Below are positions 27,701 to 41,087 of a DNA stretch of 64,000 nt, one piece after another. Both the position numbers and the translations under genes were made by a program. The notes under the pieces were generated by a model. It worked only from the letters and a program-made list of their open reading frames with translations, was not told where the DNA came from and did no database searches. How positions within the stretch are numbered: the first letter of the stretch is position 1; every line of letters begins with the position of its first letter. Origin of the DNA: Rhabditoides inermis (taxonomy: Eukaryota; Nematoda; Chromadorea; Rhabditida; Rhabditidae). The stretch is taken from contig CAWZYM010000283.1 in the NCBI GenBank assembly GCA_963966185.1, positions 1,505,001-1,569,000 on the forward strand, read 5' to 3'.

Positions 27701-27948
27701 GGCAATCCGGGATGCTCCCTCCAGCACATCGGAAATCGTCAAGCGTCAAAAGATTAAGGTCTCACAAAGTGACCGAAAAAGAGCTAGACAATTGCAATCA
27801 AGTGCCCCCGCAATGGGAGCAAAAAGTGGAAAAAAGAAAAGCGCTCAAAAATACCTTAACGAAGGAAACGCGCGGCAGGTTCTTGACGATGTTTCCGAAC
27901 TGAAATTGGCTCAATCAATAGTCAATCAATAATTAGTTTGGTATAAAG

Positions 27949-27992
<44 letters not shown>

Positions 27993-30900
27993 AGGGAGAG
28001 AGAGAACGCTTCATACCTGAAAGGTGAGTGCCATGAGTGGACGATACTCCGAGAGTGATCCTAGCCGGCAGGGCTCTCGTATCTATCCAGAACGCTATCC
28101 ATGAGATGAAGACGGACAGGTAGGTGGGCAGGTACATTTGGAGCACGTAGTAGCCGTACAGACGCTTGAATCTGAATCTATTGTTTTGCACCTTTAAGGA
28201 TGCACCTTTAACCTGTACATACTCGTACATTGTACATTGCACACTACTTTTACATTGTACTCGTAAGGTCAATCTTCAACGAAGCAACATTGTCCGAGAG
28301 ATTTGTATACCATTGTAGTACATTTTCCACTTGACTCCCTGACTTGCGGCGCTTCAACCGATCGCATTTCACTCACCCTCTTTATGTGACCCCACAGCTT
28401 TATTTTATGCGCTTCCCTCTTTCTTCTTTGCGCGAGTTTTCTCCAACGTACCCACTTTCTCGTCCCTCGTTTCCCACACTTACGCGGATTTCACAAATCT
28501 CTCAGTTTGCCGGACGCCGTACAGACGCTTGAATCTGAATCTATTGTTTTGCACCTTTAAGGATGCACCTTTAACCTGTACATACTCGTACATTGTACAT
28601 TGCACACTACTTTTACATTGTACTCGTAAGGTCAATCTTCAACGAAGCAACATTGTCCGGAGAGATTTGTATACCATTGTAGTTACATTTTCCACTTGAC
28701 TCCCTGACTTGCGGCGCTTCAACCGATCGCATTTCACTCACCCTCTTTATGTGACCCCCACAGCTTTATTTTATGCGCTTCCCTCTTTCTTCTTTGCGCG
28801 AGTTTTCTCCAACGTACCCACTTTCTCGTCCCTCGTTTCCCACACTTACGCGGATTTCACAAATCTCTCAGTTTGCCGGACGACAAAAACCGCGTTCCGT
28901 GTCCGGGCGCATTGTTCTCAAAGACCCTCCAACTCTCGAAAAACACGATTTACTATGCTGTCTACCTGACTAGTACTATGATGTTTTACCGGGGTAATGA
29001 CAGCTTAATTCTGCATATTCCCCCCCTCTTCCCTCTTGCCCCGCGCTTACCTTGTGGTGAGGAAGTTGCCAAGGTTTTCTTTGACGCGCCTCTTTTTCCA
29101 ACTCCATTGTGCCGCCCACGCGCGCATTTTAAAATAGAGGCGACTAGTAAATTACTTACTCGAGTAAGCTCCCCGCGCCGAGCAAACTAGAAACTACACA
29201 ACACCTCAAGTCTAGACCCCCAAAAATCGGCTCAGCCGCTGAAAAAAGGTTATCATCACCCTTCAAAGACAACTGTGGTGTCAAACGCCAAAACTCAAGC
29301 TGGTTACTTCTGAGTGTAATCTCGCTCCCTTGCAGGAGAAACAAAGAGCTACCAGGAACATTAGGGAAGGGAATGCGATTTGATAGGCGGCGTACGGCGG
29401 CGAGGAACAATCGAATTGTCCAGAGGTGGTGGCAATGGCAGACCTGCACAGAGATGCCACTAATCGATTCGTGCAAGCAACAACGTAACACATCAAAATG
29501 TGACTGGTTCCGTAATCTTGTGATTAGTTTCGAACAATAAACTCACTTATTTGAAAAACATATATTGAGATATAGTAGAATCATATGTTTTTGTGTTTTT
29601 TTTTTAGTTTTCCAATCACAGCTTGCCGTATTCAATCTATTTATGTGTTTGTCCTGTTTTCTTCTATATAGTATACACGGTTATAAATAATATTATTTAT
29701 ATATGAACCCACTTGAATGTGACTTTTAGCTGGTCCCACATGCCCGCCGTGTACTCGTTCATACTCCTGCCCCACGTGACGTTGTAGAATTGAAAGTCCG
29801 GCAGCCTAAAATAGTTTTTATTTCGGAATGCGTTCGCATATTTTGCGAAGCCGTTAATTTACAGCGGCGCAAAACAACAGTTTCATATGCATACATTGTA
29901 ATATATGTCCTGTACACAAGAGGGCATGATGCATTAACGACTCTCTCTCCTCCCCCTCTCTATCTCTCTCTTTCTCTCTCTCTCTCTCTCCCTGTCTCTC
30001 TTCACTCTTTATTTTCTCACCACGTTCTCGAGGACTAATCCACATCCCAGCAAAATGCAGGCAGGCCCGGCAAAATTCCGGACACAGAAAGTACAATCCC
30101 GCAACATATGTGGGAATTAGGACGAGGCGAATAGATGGGAGGCACATGTTTTGGCAGGAATGCGAATTGGACTTTGAGGCCGAAACAGTGAGTTAGCAAG
30201 GGAGAAACCATGAAATCAGTGATTGCCGCACAGATGCATTCGTATCTCTGGAGACTCAATTAACAACAAACTAATTCACTAACAACAACTGTTTGAGATT
30301 AAATGATTACCTTTAATATGAATTATCAAGAATGACTAATCTATTCATAATGATACAACTCCATTGTACTATGAATCACCTATAGAAATATATGCAAATA
30401 CGTAGGTGCACAATGCATTGTATGAAACGACGTGAGATCGTAAATAAACATATGGATAGATAGGTTTATTACCGATAACATGGAAAAAATCGAAATTATA
30501 AACAAAAAGTGAGCAATACAAACGGCAGGTATAAACGGGGTTTCAATGATATTGAACACGAACATAATCACATAGTATTACATGGAAAAGGAAGTGGGGG
30601 GAGAGCTCTCTATAGGTTGCGCAATTTGCTAGGTGGCATGAGATCTAAATCTAATGTAGAGAGTTGTGATTTGAAGATAGAGGGATCATTGATGGAGATT
30701 AGGTCACGAGAAAGCGCATTCCATATTGCGAAGGTTCTGCTTAAAAAAGTGCTGGTACGGCCTGTGTGATCAAATGATGGAACAATTCTAAATTCATGAG
30801 AGCCACGAGTACGAGATGGAATAATTGCAAAAAGACCATGATAGTCCAATATAGTTTTCGAGTGGATTACTTTGTGAATGTATGTGACATCATTCAAGAA

Positions 30901-32927
30901 TCGTCTATTTTCGAGAGTTTGAAGATTGAAAAGCTCAAGGCGTTGAGGATATGATAGGATGCGCCCGATACGCTGACACACACGACGAGTATAATAGCGT
31001 TGTATGCTCTCAATTAGGTTTACAGAAGCAACATCAATTAGGTTTACAGAGAACATCAGTAGGGTTCCAGAGCTATTCAATTTCTAATTTAAAAAATAGG
31101 TTGTGTATGCGGTGATCAGTAGTGTGGGATTTCGTGTTTTGTATGTCCGAAGAAAATCATTTATAGAATACAGAGTTTGTTGAATTATTTGTTTGAAATG
31201 ATTACGGAACAATAAGTTATTACTCATGAGAATACCAAGATCCTTTGCAGAATCTACTGGTTTGAGAGTTGAGTCGTGGACGATATAAGTGTGCCTTGGA
31301 TTCCGCTTGCCTACATGCAATATTTGAGTTTTCTCAGTGGATATCTGAAGTCCCCATGAAGCTGACCATGCTGCGACTATGTCAATGGCTTTTTGGAAAA
31401 TATACAACTACACAATACAAGACTAATCGTTGAGACAAATCTATGATTAATCTATAAATCAATTAGTCAATTAATCGATAATCGTACCGGAAGTCCTCGG
31501 GTGGAGGCATGGTGACGGGGGCCCAGTCCTGCCATAGTAGCCGCACCTCTGCTATGTTGTACGAGTACGACTCGAACACGAGGGAACACTCCTGCAAGAA
31601 AGAGCTGAGTAGTAGAGAGGAGTTATACACAAGTTCCTCGTAAGAATCGAACAATTTTAGGGCAGTTCGGACCTAGGAGATACATGTGTGGTCATAAAGG
31701 TTTCAAGGGTGCTCTATAAAGTGGTCTCGGTGGTTTTGGTCCATTATGCAAAATACAATGTCTTAATTGAACATTGAATAGATTCAATACGCTAGATCAA
31801 GGTGGAACACTTATGTTAGCTAGTAAGTTAGCAGTGTTGTCTGTTGTGTTTTCAAATTGATTTGGGAGTTGTGGTTTTTCGTCAATGGACCGATCTTAAT
31901 GTTTTATTGTATTCGAGCAAGATGATTGTACGACTATAATATAACGTAAGTGGACTAATGACATCTATTATTTGCCTGCCCACTCGTTTTGTATGACATT
32001 CCAAAACTGTCAAAAACTGCATAACAATTCCGGGCTCGTTCGCTGAACGATGACTCATGTTATCCCATTCCTCTCGGTTGGCTTGATTTATTTACACGCG
32101 TTTCGAGGGTTCTCGACGCCGGAAGCGGGACATTGTTGTACTCTAACTGTACCTGAGACACCGCCGAAATGTTGTTTTTCGGGTTTGTCATAAAACACCG
32201 GATAGATATAATAGACATTTCTGTATTAAAAGGTTAAAATATATAGAGAGACTTGAACTGGAGGAATAAAATGCAGTCATCACTCCGTCAAACTATTCCT
32301 TATTCTTATAAGCCGGAACTTGTGAAACTGTGTTATTTTACCGTAACCTCACATTTACATAATAACATAGTCGTCATAGTATGCTACTTGATTCGAGATA
32401 AATATTACGGTTCTGAGAATGTTTGTGTTTTCATGATTGATGATTTATCCATTATCAGAAACCAACCGTGGAATCTATGGGGAAATAGGAGAGATGAAAG
32501 GCGCATTGGGCTGAAACCTGCACTCGGTAGTTCAACCACGTTGTTCCTGCAATCAATCAATCAATAATCAATAATCATTTATCCCATCCCTGCACTATTT
32601 CGAGGAACCTACTGCAACGAGGAAGCCTTCCCCCTGTCTTGATACATCGCTTCCCCCTTCCTTCCATAACCCTTCATTTCCCCTTTTCTTTGGCGTCTGC
32701 GCTCTCCATATTCTGCACTCTCTCCCCACTCGAGACAATCATGGATGAAGATAAGAGGGGCCTCTCTCTCTGTCTCGTCACAGACTACTATGGGGGCCGA
32801 GTGAATGCTGTTTGTTTCTCTCTACCTCAGTCACTATGTTTGTTTATGTTGTCTTCCATACACAACTCCGAAACGGGAATGCGCCTAGCGACTAAACGCC
32901 CTGAACTGGAGGAATAGGAATAAAATG

Positions 32928-32988
<61 letters not shown>

Positions 32989-34129
32989 TCTCTCGCCGCT
33001 CCATTCTCTGCCAGGCAAATTTCGCATGCGCATATTCACGTCACACACACAAATTTCGGGGGTGATGTAAAAAGGGAAACCTCTCGGATGAAAACCTTTG
33101 GATGAAAGCGCGGAAAGTTGCTCTTGGCAACTAGTTCAGAGTTTAATCGGATAAAACAATACATGGTGTCCTTTTGCGTTTTCTATACATCTATTCCCCA
33201 CTCTCTCTCACTTCCACACTCTCCCTCTCTCTATCTCACCATTGGGATAGATGATGAGAAGAATGTTGGACGCGGGCGACTTGTGGACTTCTGTGTGTTT
33301 TGAGTTGACGAAACACACATTCGGCGTCCACAGCTTTTCACTAACAGAGCTGTCCAGCGAGAGATTCGTCTTGCAAGACAGGTTTCTGAAACGTGAACAA
33401 GTACTCTCTCTCTCCCTCTCCACCTCCTTCTCCCCCTCTCTCTCTCCCTTCCTCCTCCCTCCTGCACCGGTATGAAACTTCCAGCCGTTGAGGAACTAGT
33501 TTCCTCCCTATGGCTTTGCTCTTTTCACACTTCCTCTCATTGTAGATGAAAGATTGTACAAACAAAGCTTAATGGGATTCACTTCACTTCCCGTTTTCAT
33601 TTTACCGCTTTCTATCTCCCTCTAGATTGTCCTTATATGGAATGGAAAGTATGTTGACTATGCGCGCATACCACCCAGACAGGCCCTCTATCAACCTCCC
33701 CCTCCATCCACCAATTCCAGTCCGATACACAACAAGTACACATTATTATCGTCCGCCCTCCTCGCATGACGAATGAGCGGCTAAGCGGCGAAACGACAAT
33801 ATGCGTGGTTTCGGGGCCGGTAAACGCACGTACAGAAAAATTGGACGTGAGGACAACGTCTGAATTGTACTATGTGTTCGCGCGCTATAAAACTGTACAC
33901 AAGAAGCGCCCGAGGGCATTTGATGAAAGTAATATCGAGTGTCTGCGAGTTTGCGTGTGAAGAGAAGAAGCGATATCACAACAAGTTCGGAGAGCAATTA
34001 TACTGCGTGTAGTTTACTCAAAAAAAAACGCGTGTCGATTATGTACGAAACACGCATTTCCTATACAAAACACAAAGCGTCCTACGTGCGATGGAAACAA
34101 TCATCGGTGAATGACTAATCGCCTCTCTT

Positions 34130-34171
<42 letters not shown>

Positions 34172-34730
34172 TCTCTCTCTCTCTCTCTCTTTCTCTTTCT
34201 CTCTCTCTCTCTCTCCCCCTCTCTCTCACCTGTATTCCAGCCTAGGATCGGTCCATACCTGCGAGAACCACACATCCGCTACGAAAGCGCTCGTGATCTC
34301 GGAGATTGATGAAATGTCCTGGAATCAATCGATAAATGTGTGTATGATTAGTACTCATTCATAGAATCAGACAGTTCTGCAGTCACACAAAACACAAATC
34401 AGTCCCACCAGCCGAAAACAAGCTAGACTGATTTGTTACGTATAGAAGTACATATTATATCTATACATTTTATAAAGTAAGTATCCAAATGAAACTGACC
34501 TGTACAGTCAATTCCACGGAAACATCTACGGACTTGTTGGACGGCACGACAGTTTTGTCGTAGTCGGATAACAGTTCAGCCAGCAGCGATTTGCGCTGAT
34601 TGCTGTAACAAAATCGATAATCAATCGATAGTTATCGATCGATACACCTGTTGTACTCGCATTCTGGTTCGATGGACGCCGCGATATCGGCGAGCGAGAT
34701 GATTAGGTAGATCAGAACGTCGTGCAACAT
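25236..34730 (-). CDS. Cys-loop ligand-gated anion channel subunit (ACC/LGC-46-like), copy B, 15 exons, frameshifted in TM2
   Basis: Predicted neurotransmitter-gated chloride channel subunit of the plasma membrane. Exons: 34648-34730 (start, hydrophobic signal segment), 34500-34602, 34230-34318 ([16 protein letters not shown]), 33240-33385, 32467-32546, 31488-31591, 29713-29805, 28017-28171 (TM1-TM2), 27855-27899 ([15 protein letters not shown]), 26853-26956 (TM3, [13 protein letters not shown]), 26719-26775, 26098-26196, 25903-25974 (short basic/Asn-rich cytoplasmic loop), 25571-25647 ([10 protein letters not shown]) and 25236-25276 (TM4, [13 protein letters not shown], stop). All phases join; total about 448 aa, normal for the family. 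The Cys loop (C-13-C) and the anionic PAR motif before TM2 are present. The family includes acetylcholine- and amine-gated chloride channels; the ligand cannot be read here. Oddity: exon 8 is 155 nt against 154 in copy A, because of one extra base near 28040 that breaks the frame inside TM2. This is either an inactivating mutation or a sequence error. A LINE fragment sits in the intron at 30455-31398. Confidence 0.92.
25796..25885. repeat. Fragment of the SINE-like element
   Basis: The run 'aaaagacgcacca..' to 'gtggtacggta(g)ctaagag' matches 43505-43580 in the same orientation. It lies in the channel intron between exons 13 and 14. Only the body is present here, not the tRNA-like head. Confidence 0.7.
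27245..27510. repeat. Long (CT)n-rich low-complexity tract
   Basis: Imperfect CT/CCT/TTCT repeats over about 260 bp inside the channel intron between exons 9 and 10. They generate spurious Ser-Leu and Arg-Glu ORFs. Confidence 0.9.
28153..28882. repeat. Tandem duplication of about 363 bp including the 5' end of channel exon 8
   Basis: The block starting 'gccgtacagacgcttgaat' at 28153 recurs at 28516. The second copy carries the exon 8 acceptor and about 19 coding bases, then intron. Copy A has a single version. Confidence 0.85.
30455..31398 (-). mobile_element. 5'-truncated non-LTR retrotransposon (CR1/L2-like RT C-terminus)
   Basis: Inserted in the intron between channel exons 6 and 7 of copy B only; copy A reads straight through (aaataaacatat|acaactac). 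The translation on the minus strand shows the C-terminal reverse-transcriptase region of a LINE ([27 protein letters not shown], then [16 protein letters not shown] and [15 protein letters not shown]). The frame continues across one in-frame stop near 31084. A short duplicated stretch (gtttacagaagc..) adds further damage. The 3' end has AATAAA followed by CTAT-type short repeats rather than poly(A), as in CR1-like LINEs. It is dead and short. Confidence 0.85.
32932..32984. repeat. (CT)n microsatellite
   Basis: Pure CT dinucleotide tract in the intron between channel exons 4 and 5. The copy A equivalent is 3906-3985. Confidence 0.95.
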
Positions 34731-35424
34731 CGCATCTGGAATATTATGATTTGAATTCGCGCCAAAATATTATTCGAATCTCAGAAATCGGAAAAAGCGT
34801 ACGTTCGAAACAACAAATACAAATAGGAATTCACACATTTCCGCGAGAGAAAGTACGTTTTGCGATGCAGCGAAAACTTTCAACGAATCTCTCGGTTATT
34901 CGTATCCAGAATTCGGATTGGATGTGCATACTCCAATTAACTGTGATTTCGAAACAGCTAAATAACTGTTATGTAGACACACATGTCAGTATACACTTTC
35001 CATCAACTTTTCTATCAACTTCTGATGAGACGACGGGTTTATGAAAGGCTCAAAGCGCAAAACACGATTCAAATTCGCGTTGTGATTACTTGCGTGTTGT
35101 TTGTGCATAGTTGTTGATAGGAGTAATGAAAAGCGGGAAAAAGCGGTCTTCGAAACATCGAAACTCGAAGTGGACGGAAGAAAATTGCCCTATTTGGGGG
35201 GCGAGACGACGTGCGGGCAAAGCAACCAAATGGGATCTTTGAGACCTGAGGTGCGAAGCCACGAGTCTCAAACTTGCGAACACAATGTCACCGATTCGGT
35301 AGAAGGATTACGAAATAATTACCAGCAAATGAGAGAGGGATGGAATAATCCCGCTACAAATGGAATGTGCGACGCGGAAAACGAAGCATGATATAATTTT
35401 ACAAAAGCTCTCTCCCTGCTCCCT

Positions 35425-35465
<41 letters not shown>

Positions 35466-35572
35466 CACACCCTTTATCACTCCTTACCAGGAAGTGTAGT
35501 AGGCATGTAGAAATGTTCATTTTACGGTGAAATAGTTGGTTTACCTGGAGTCACTTTCCCCCCACATTTTCC

Positions 35573-35616
<44 letters not shown>

Positions 35617-35960
35617 TCTCTTCTCTATTATTTCCATAAATGCAAAAGCTTCCACGACAGAAGAGAAACAACAATGACGATCGGGACAGAGAGGAGAGAG
35701 AGAGATAGAGAGAGAAAGAGAGAGAGGGGGGGGGAGAGGGAATGACGAGAGAGGAAAGGATTCCGGAGAATCCTCTAAAAAACCGCGTAATGTTAGGTTT
35801 TGGAAAATTGCTGGTTGTCAGCCAAAAAGCGTTACATTTACATGCTACACGATTCGAGGAATCTCGCTAAAATTGAGAAAGAGCATCCGCATAAAATTAC
35901 ATAGTGTATTCGCATTATGAAAAAAAACCGCGGGGATAAATTGCGATTGACGAATGAAGT

Positions 35961-36002
<42 letters not shown>

Positions 36003-36494
36003 ACATTCAATGTGGTAACCAGTCGCATTAATTAAAAGAGTCGAAGCGAAACAGCGCAGTGAACTCGGAATCCATGGGATACATCTAAACGAGGAAGCGA
36101 GAAAATTACACGCGATACAAATACCTCTACCCAAACACACACACACACACACAAAACAACAAGAGCACTAAGAAGTACAATGTTGGACCCCGGTGAAAGA
36201 GGGGGCGGGATTGCGGGGGGGCGCCCGGGAATAAGAGGGGCGGGGCCGGGGAGAGAGAGGGCCCCCACGGTGACAGCCTAATTCGAAGAGCGTGTGAAAT
36301 AAGAGGTGGAAAGGGACTGAGTGAGGGGAGAAATTGCAACAAGTAGTCTGGGAAGGAGGAGGGGGGGGGGGAGAAAGAAATGCAATTGCAAGGACAAGCC
36401 TCCCGGAAGAGAGGAGACCAATTGCAGATTGCAGGCAGTCGTGATCCTTGGAAAGAGAGTGGGGAGACAGAGAGAGAGAGAGAGATAGACAGAG

Positions 36495-36553
<59 letters not shown>

Positions 36554-36848
36554 TTAACCGCCGACGACACGAGCATAGATGATTGAATCTGCACTCGCAC
36601 CTTTCGGAACCAACGCTCCTATATAGTATAAGTACACTTTCAAGCCGTCACACAAACGTGTAAACATTTGTCGCTTGTGTTCGCTATGAATCTACTCCCT
36701 GATGATTTAAATTATCGGTAATGATGACAAGTTGCGATAACCAAATCACGCGGAGTGAAATGAACAGTCATCGAGTTTACTTTGATTCTTGATTTACTTT
36801 GATTTACTTCGAGTCATCGAGTTACTTTACTTCCCCACTTTGATGGAC
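34731..36848. other. Upstream flank of the channel gene and G-rich/GA-rich intergenic DNA
   Basis: Presumably includes the channel promoter, though no TATA was found. It contains (CT)n at 35426-35461 and 35574-35613, (GA)n at 35964-35998 and 36466-36551, and G-runs at 36190-36265. An ORF at 35101-35391 has no splice support or recognisable domain. Confidence 0.45.
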
Positions 36849-37092
36849 TTGCAGAGAAGGCTTGGCTACTCGATTGCCTGGCCCCATCTGCGGGTGACGT
36901 CCCTTTACGTCCCGGCTTTATGAGGCACTCGCGGCAGAAACGAATGGAAACTCTCAAACCATGTCCCTTGCACGAATGTCCATGGGCCTGTCCTATATGC
37001 GGGATGCGGCCTGTCACATGCAGAGCCATTCATAGTGTTTCAAAGAACCACATAGACTTTATACTATTGGAACTTATGGTTAAAATAGTTTA
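36849..37092. other. GC-rich, Cys-rich exon-like island
   Basis: The island stands out from AT-rich surroundings. On the plus strand a TTGCAG acceptor-like site precedes an open frame with a clustered cysteine pattern (CPLHECPWACPICGMRPVTC) and a stop at about 37092. On the minus strand an ATG at 37029 opens a 71-codon frame with its own Cys/His pairs (FCREC). I cannot decide the strand or name a family. It may be a single exon of an unseen gene or a transposon remnant. Confidence 0.35.
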
Positions 37093-37884
37093 GGAAATAT
37101 CTATTTATTGGTGTAAGTACAACGCAAGTGTTTAAGTAATCACAAAAAAAGAGGTATGGTGTATTTAAATACAGACGTACTCAACGTCAATCGCTTGCAC
37201 TCGCACTTTTGGACGCCACAGACATTGAAACAATAACACACGACAACGCTAGGAATTCCAAAGTCGGGGTTTCGATTGGTTAGCGATTTCCACGTCTTCA
37301 AAACTCGGTTTGTTCTCGTTATCGTATCATAGAGTGCGAGTGTGTGTAAGTAGACTTTCTGGTATAAACACCACACATTCCATGCACAAACTCAGTTTAG
37401 AACGCACATATATATACACGGGAGAATGACATGCGAACACGAGAAATGGAATTCGCGTTTTTTTGATTATATATATAAACTAACTGGTGAGAGAGAGAGA
37501 GAGAGAACAGAAACACAGCGAAATCGAGGCGTGTTTGCTTTCTGCGAAACATTTACGATTTAGTGGGGCGAATTTGAAACATAATGACTTTTTTAATAAT
37601 GGCTTTCAGACTATTTGTATTTGGGCGTAGTGTAATAGTGATATAGTGAAATGCGAGCCTACATACACAATTGAAACATGTATCCCTCGTTTATGCTATA
37701 CAATTACAAAATGCAAGTCGTTTTCTCTGATTCTCACGTGTTTTCATGGCGTGAAAATCTACGACGCACGCGTTTGTGTCATGAATTCGTTGGTGTGATT
37801 TTTGGCGCCTGGTGAAAGATTTATTTTCTTTTTTTGACATGCATATCACATAACCGCGATTCTAAGATGGCAGGTAGTTCTGCT

Positions 37885-37927
<43 letters not shown>

Positions 37928-38357
37928 CTCTCTTCCCCTCAAGGTAGGAGTTCCCTCGAACATACGCCACTAATAGCTAGATCATTCATCAAATCCCCTC
38001 GGCCTATTTTCTCTTTCTCTGGGCTCTCATGAGTCGCACACACTCTGCAGCTCAAGTTTGTATACATGTCAGAATGGGATAGAAGTATATATGTACGTCA
38101 GGCAAGTCAAACACTACTTTCCCCCGTGGAAGATGTGGATTATACATAATTTCGTTTTACTTACATAGAACAACAACATTAGTCACGACATTTGTGCCGA
38201 CACAAAACAGTAATTTTAGTATTGTCAAATAAATCCTTGAAATCGCTGTTTGGTCAGAATCGAAAATCCACCAAAGGTCATGTCGTTTCACATGTCATAT
38301 GCGAGATTCTTCGGTCGATATACACGCGAATATGAGGTTCTACACAAGTAGTAGGAG

Positions 38358-38406
<49 letters not shown>

Positions 38407-40226
38407 GAGGGGAGGGGAGAGAGATGGGCAAAATTGTTTTCATGAATTTGTCTCATTCGAATTTATCTCTGCTCTGTTTCATGTATCATGCACATTAAAA
38501 TCATACCACGAGAAAGTAATGCAACGGCAGAATTCTCTCGCTTTTTTCTCTGCGCACTTTTTATCTCTCTGAAAAATGAGAAGAAAACAACTTTCCTCGC
38601 TGAAAAAAATGGAAAATCTCTAGTCTCTAGAGTCTAGAGTGTTTAATGGATAGTGAAAAAGAGATATTTTCAGGAAAACATTTACAGTCACAAGAAATCG
38701 AGTGCAATAGAATACGGTAAAAGTAATACATGTTGTAAATGTGAAAATAGAGAGGCGGGTTTATTTTGGAAAGGCTGCGTAATCCGGTAACCCTCGAAAT
38801 TGAATAGTGTCTGTGACGGCAATCGGGTAATACCAGCGGATGGAAAGTGTACCGACCGAGCAGTAATTAGCGGAATGAAGATAACATGTTAATAGCGAGA
38901 GAGAGCGTGCGAAAGAAAAAGGGGCAGACACATGTAGTTTATGCTCATTTCATAGTCAAGTGCGTATGAAAATTCCGGAGCGTTGAGCGTCGTTTTATTG
39001 CTGCGATAGGCTTGTGAAAATGTGCATTACTCCTCGGAAAATTCCCAGATGTGTTCTAATGGATCATCAAATGTCTTGAACGACTTATGTAGAGTATTAT
39101 CAAGATAAGTAACAGGTGAGTCATCAAACACCACATGCTAATGCCATGATACGAGCTCGTGTTTAGACGAAGATGTATAAAGTAGCACTACAGCTCGCCG
39201 AAACACAAAGGACAAGTGTTTTAGTGTAGCTCCTCACTCAGTGCCTGAGAGCTTTGACTACTACCCAAACAAACTAAACATTCTTTTTGTACTATAAAAG
39301 ACCGCTAATCTGTGGATGAAACATATACATTAAAACGAATCAGGAACTCGATTATTATCAACGTCTATTTACAGTTGTATATTGCGAACAGTTAGGTTAT
39401 GCGTTTTTCAATGACCTCTTGGCTCGCTTCGTTAGTATATTCACTACGCAATTCCGTCACAAATTCCAACCCGGAATATTCTCATAGAACCTATTTCGTC
39501 ACACATTGGACAGAAATAGTGCAACACATAAACATAATAGAACAGAACACTGATGCGCTGGCATAACTGTGCAAGCTCGCAATGAAAGTTCACCACAAAC
39601 TCACTTACTACTGAAACGCTACCAGTGTGAAATTCGATAATTTGCCACTTACTTTCTGCCACTGCCGAACATTTCCTGTCGGACTCATCACATCACAAAC
39701 CAAATCTAAGACCTGTTCTATCAATAATGAATAAATGAACATTCTCAATGAAAGATGAAAGTTTTTCGTAAAAACGTGAAAACTTCCAATGCAAGACGAC
39801 ATTGATAGGAAAAAAACGAACATCATTGTTCGACTATCCAGAAGTGCCTTGAGTCATCACTAAATTGGCAGCAGTGAAACGAGCAAGTAAAAAAAACATC
39901 ATTATATCGATCTCCAAAACGTTTCAAAAACAACTACTGTCACAAAAAACGTTTCAAAAACAACTACTGTCCTTCTTGAGCTCTTCGCCACTCACTCAGT
40001 TGATTTCGGTAAGGTATTGGGGTAGTGAGAACTGACTGGCGTCGTGCAGCAGCGTGCAGCACGCGGGGAATCAAAAACCACGATACAAATCTCAAAACAA
40101 ATTCGGGAGTGCCCCTACTGCCGTTCAATTTAAGCTAACCGAGATTCTAGCTCGCGAACTTATCAGGAAATGGCATTGCGAGGTGTGGAGAAACGCATCG
40201 TTCTCTCTCCTCCCCCCTCTCTCTCC

Positions 40227-40286
<60 letters not shown>

Positions 40287-40839
40287 CTCTCTCACCCTCT
40301 CTCTCTCCCTCCTTCTCTCTCTCTCCTTCCCTCTCTCCCCCCCCTCTCTCTCTCTCTCTTTCGTTTTTCTCTAACTCTTTCTCTCTCACCTCTCTGCATT
40401 TTTAGAGGACTCTCTCTGATCATGCTTTCCCGAAGTGCGCTGTTGTTTTGCCATGAGTACGCACCAAAAGAGGATTCTTTATTTTGTTCAAGAAGATCTT
40501 ACCATATTCCTAATTTCAAACTGCTGAATTCTCGCCCACACACCTTTTATCGCAATCGCGGAGGAGCTATATTCGCTAAATGACTAAATCGCTATAAATA
40601 ACAGCCCATGCATTAGATGAGAGGTATATAAATCATAATTTGATAATTGATAATAGAATGAAACTGGGAAGGCGGAAGTAATGCGGAAGTAGCTAATAAT
40701 TGCAACTGACAGCATTATGTGAAGTTCTCCGAAAGATGGAAGATCAAAAAAGAATGTAGTTACACAAAAGTATAATGTAACACCGTAACAAGCTCCTAAT
40801 GCTTATAGTTAGACGATAAGGACCAGAGTTGTGGTTGCT

Positions 40840-40888
<49 letters not shown>

Positions 40889-41040
40889 CATCAGCTCCCG
40901 CTACAATGCCTCTGCGCAATGCGGAACGAATACGTGATGAACAAAGGACGATTGAGAGTGAAACTCGAGAACGTTCATATTTTTTGCGAATGTAATTCAC
41001 AACGTATAGCAGACACATCTCATTCTGCTTAGAGAATGTT

Positions 41041-41087
<47 letters not shown>

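Larger units (their letters stand above)
27900..33747. repeat. Direct segmental duplication, copy B
   Basis: Partner of 1-4740 in the same orientation about 28 kb away. It is longer because of the LINE fragment at 30455-31398, an internal tandem duplication at 28153-28882, and many small indels. Beyond 33747 only this copy continues into channel exons 1-3. Confidence 0.9.

Noticed and set aside
27135..27932. 265-codon plus-strand Ser/Leu ORF, and similar ORFs at 4898-5618, 5655-6026, 40170-40583 and elsewhere
   Set aside because: These are translations of (CT)n/(GA)n tracts with no splice or domain support.
35101..35391. 96-codon plus-strand ORF upstream of the channel gene
   Set aside because: No recognisable domain, no splice context, and it lies in the presumed promoter region; likely chance.
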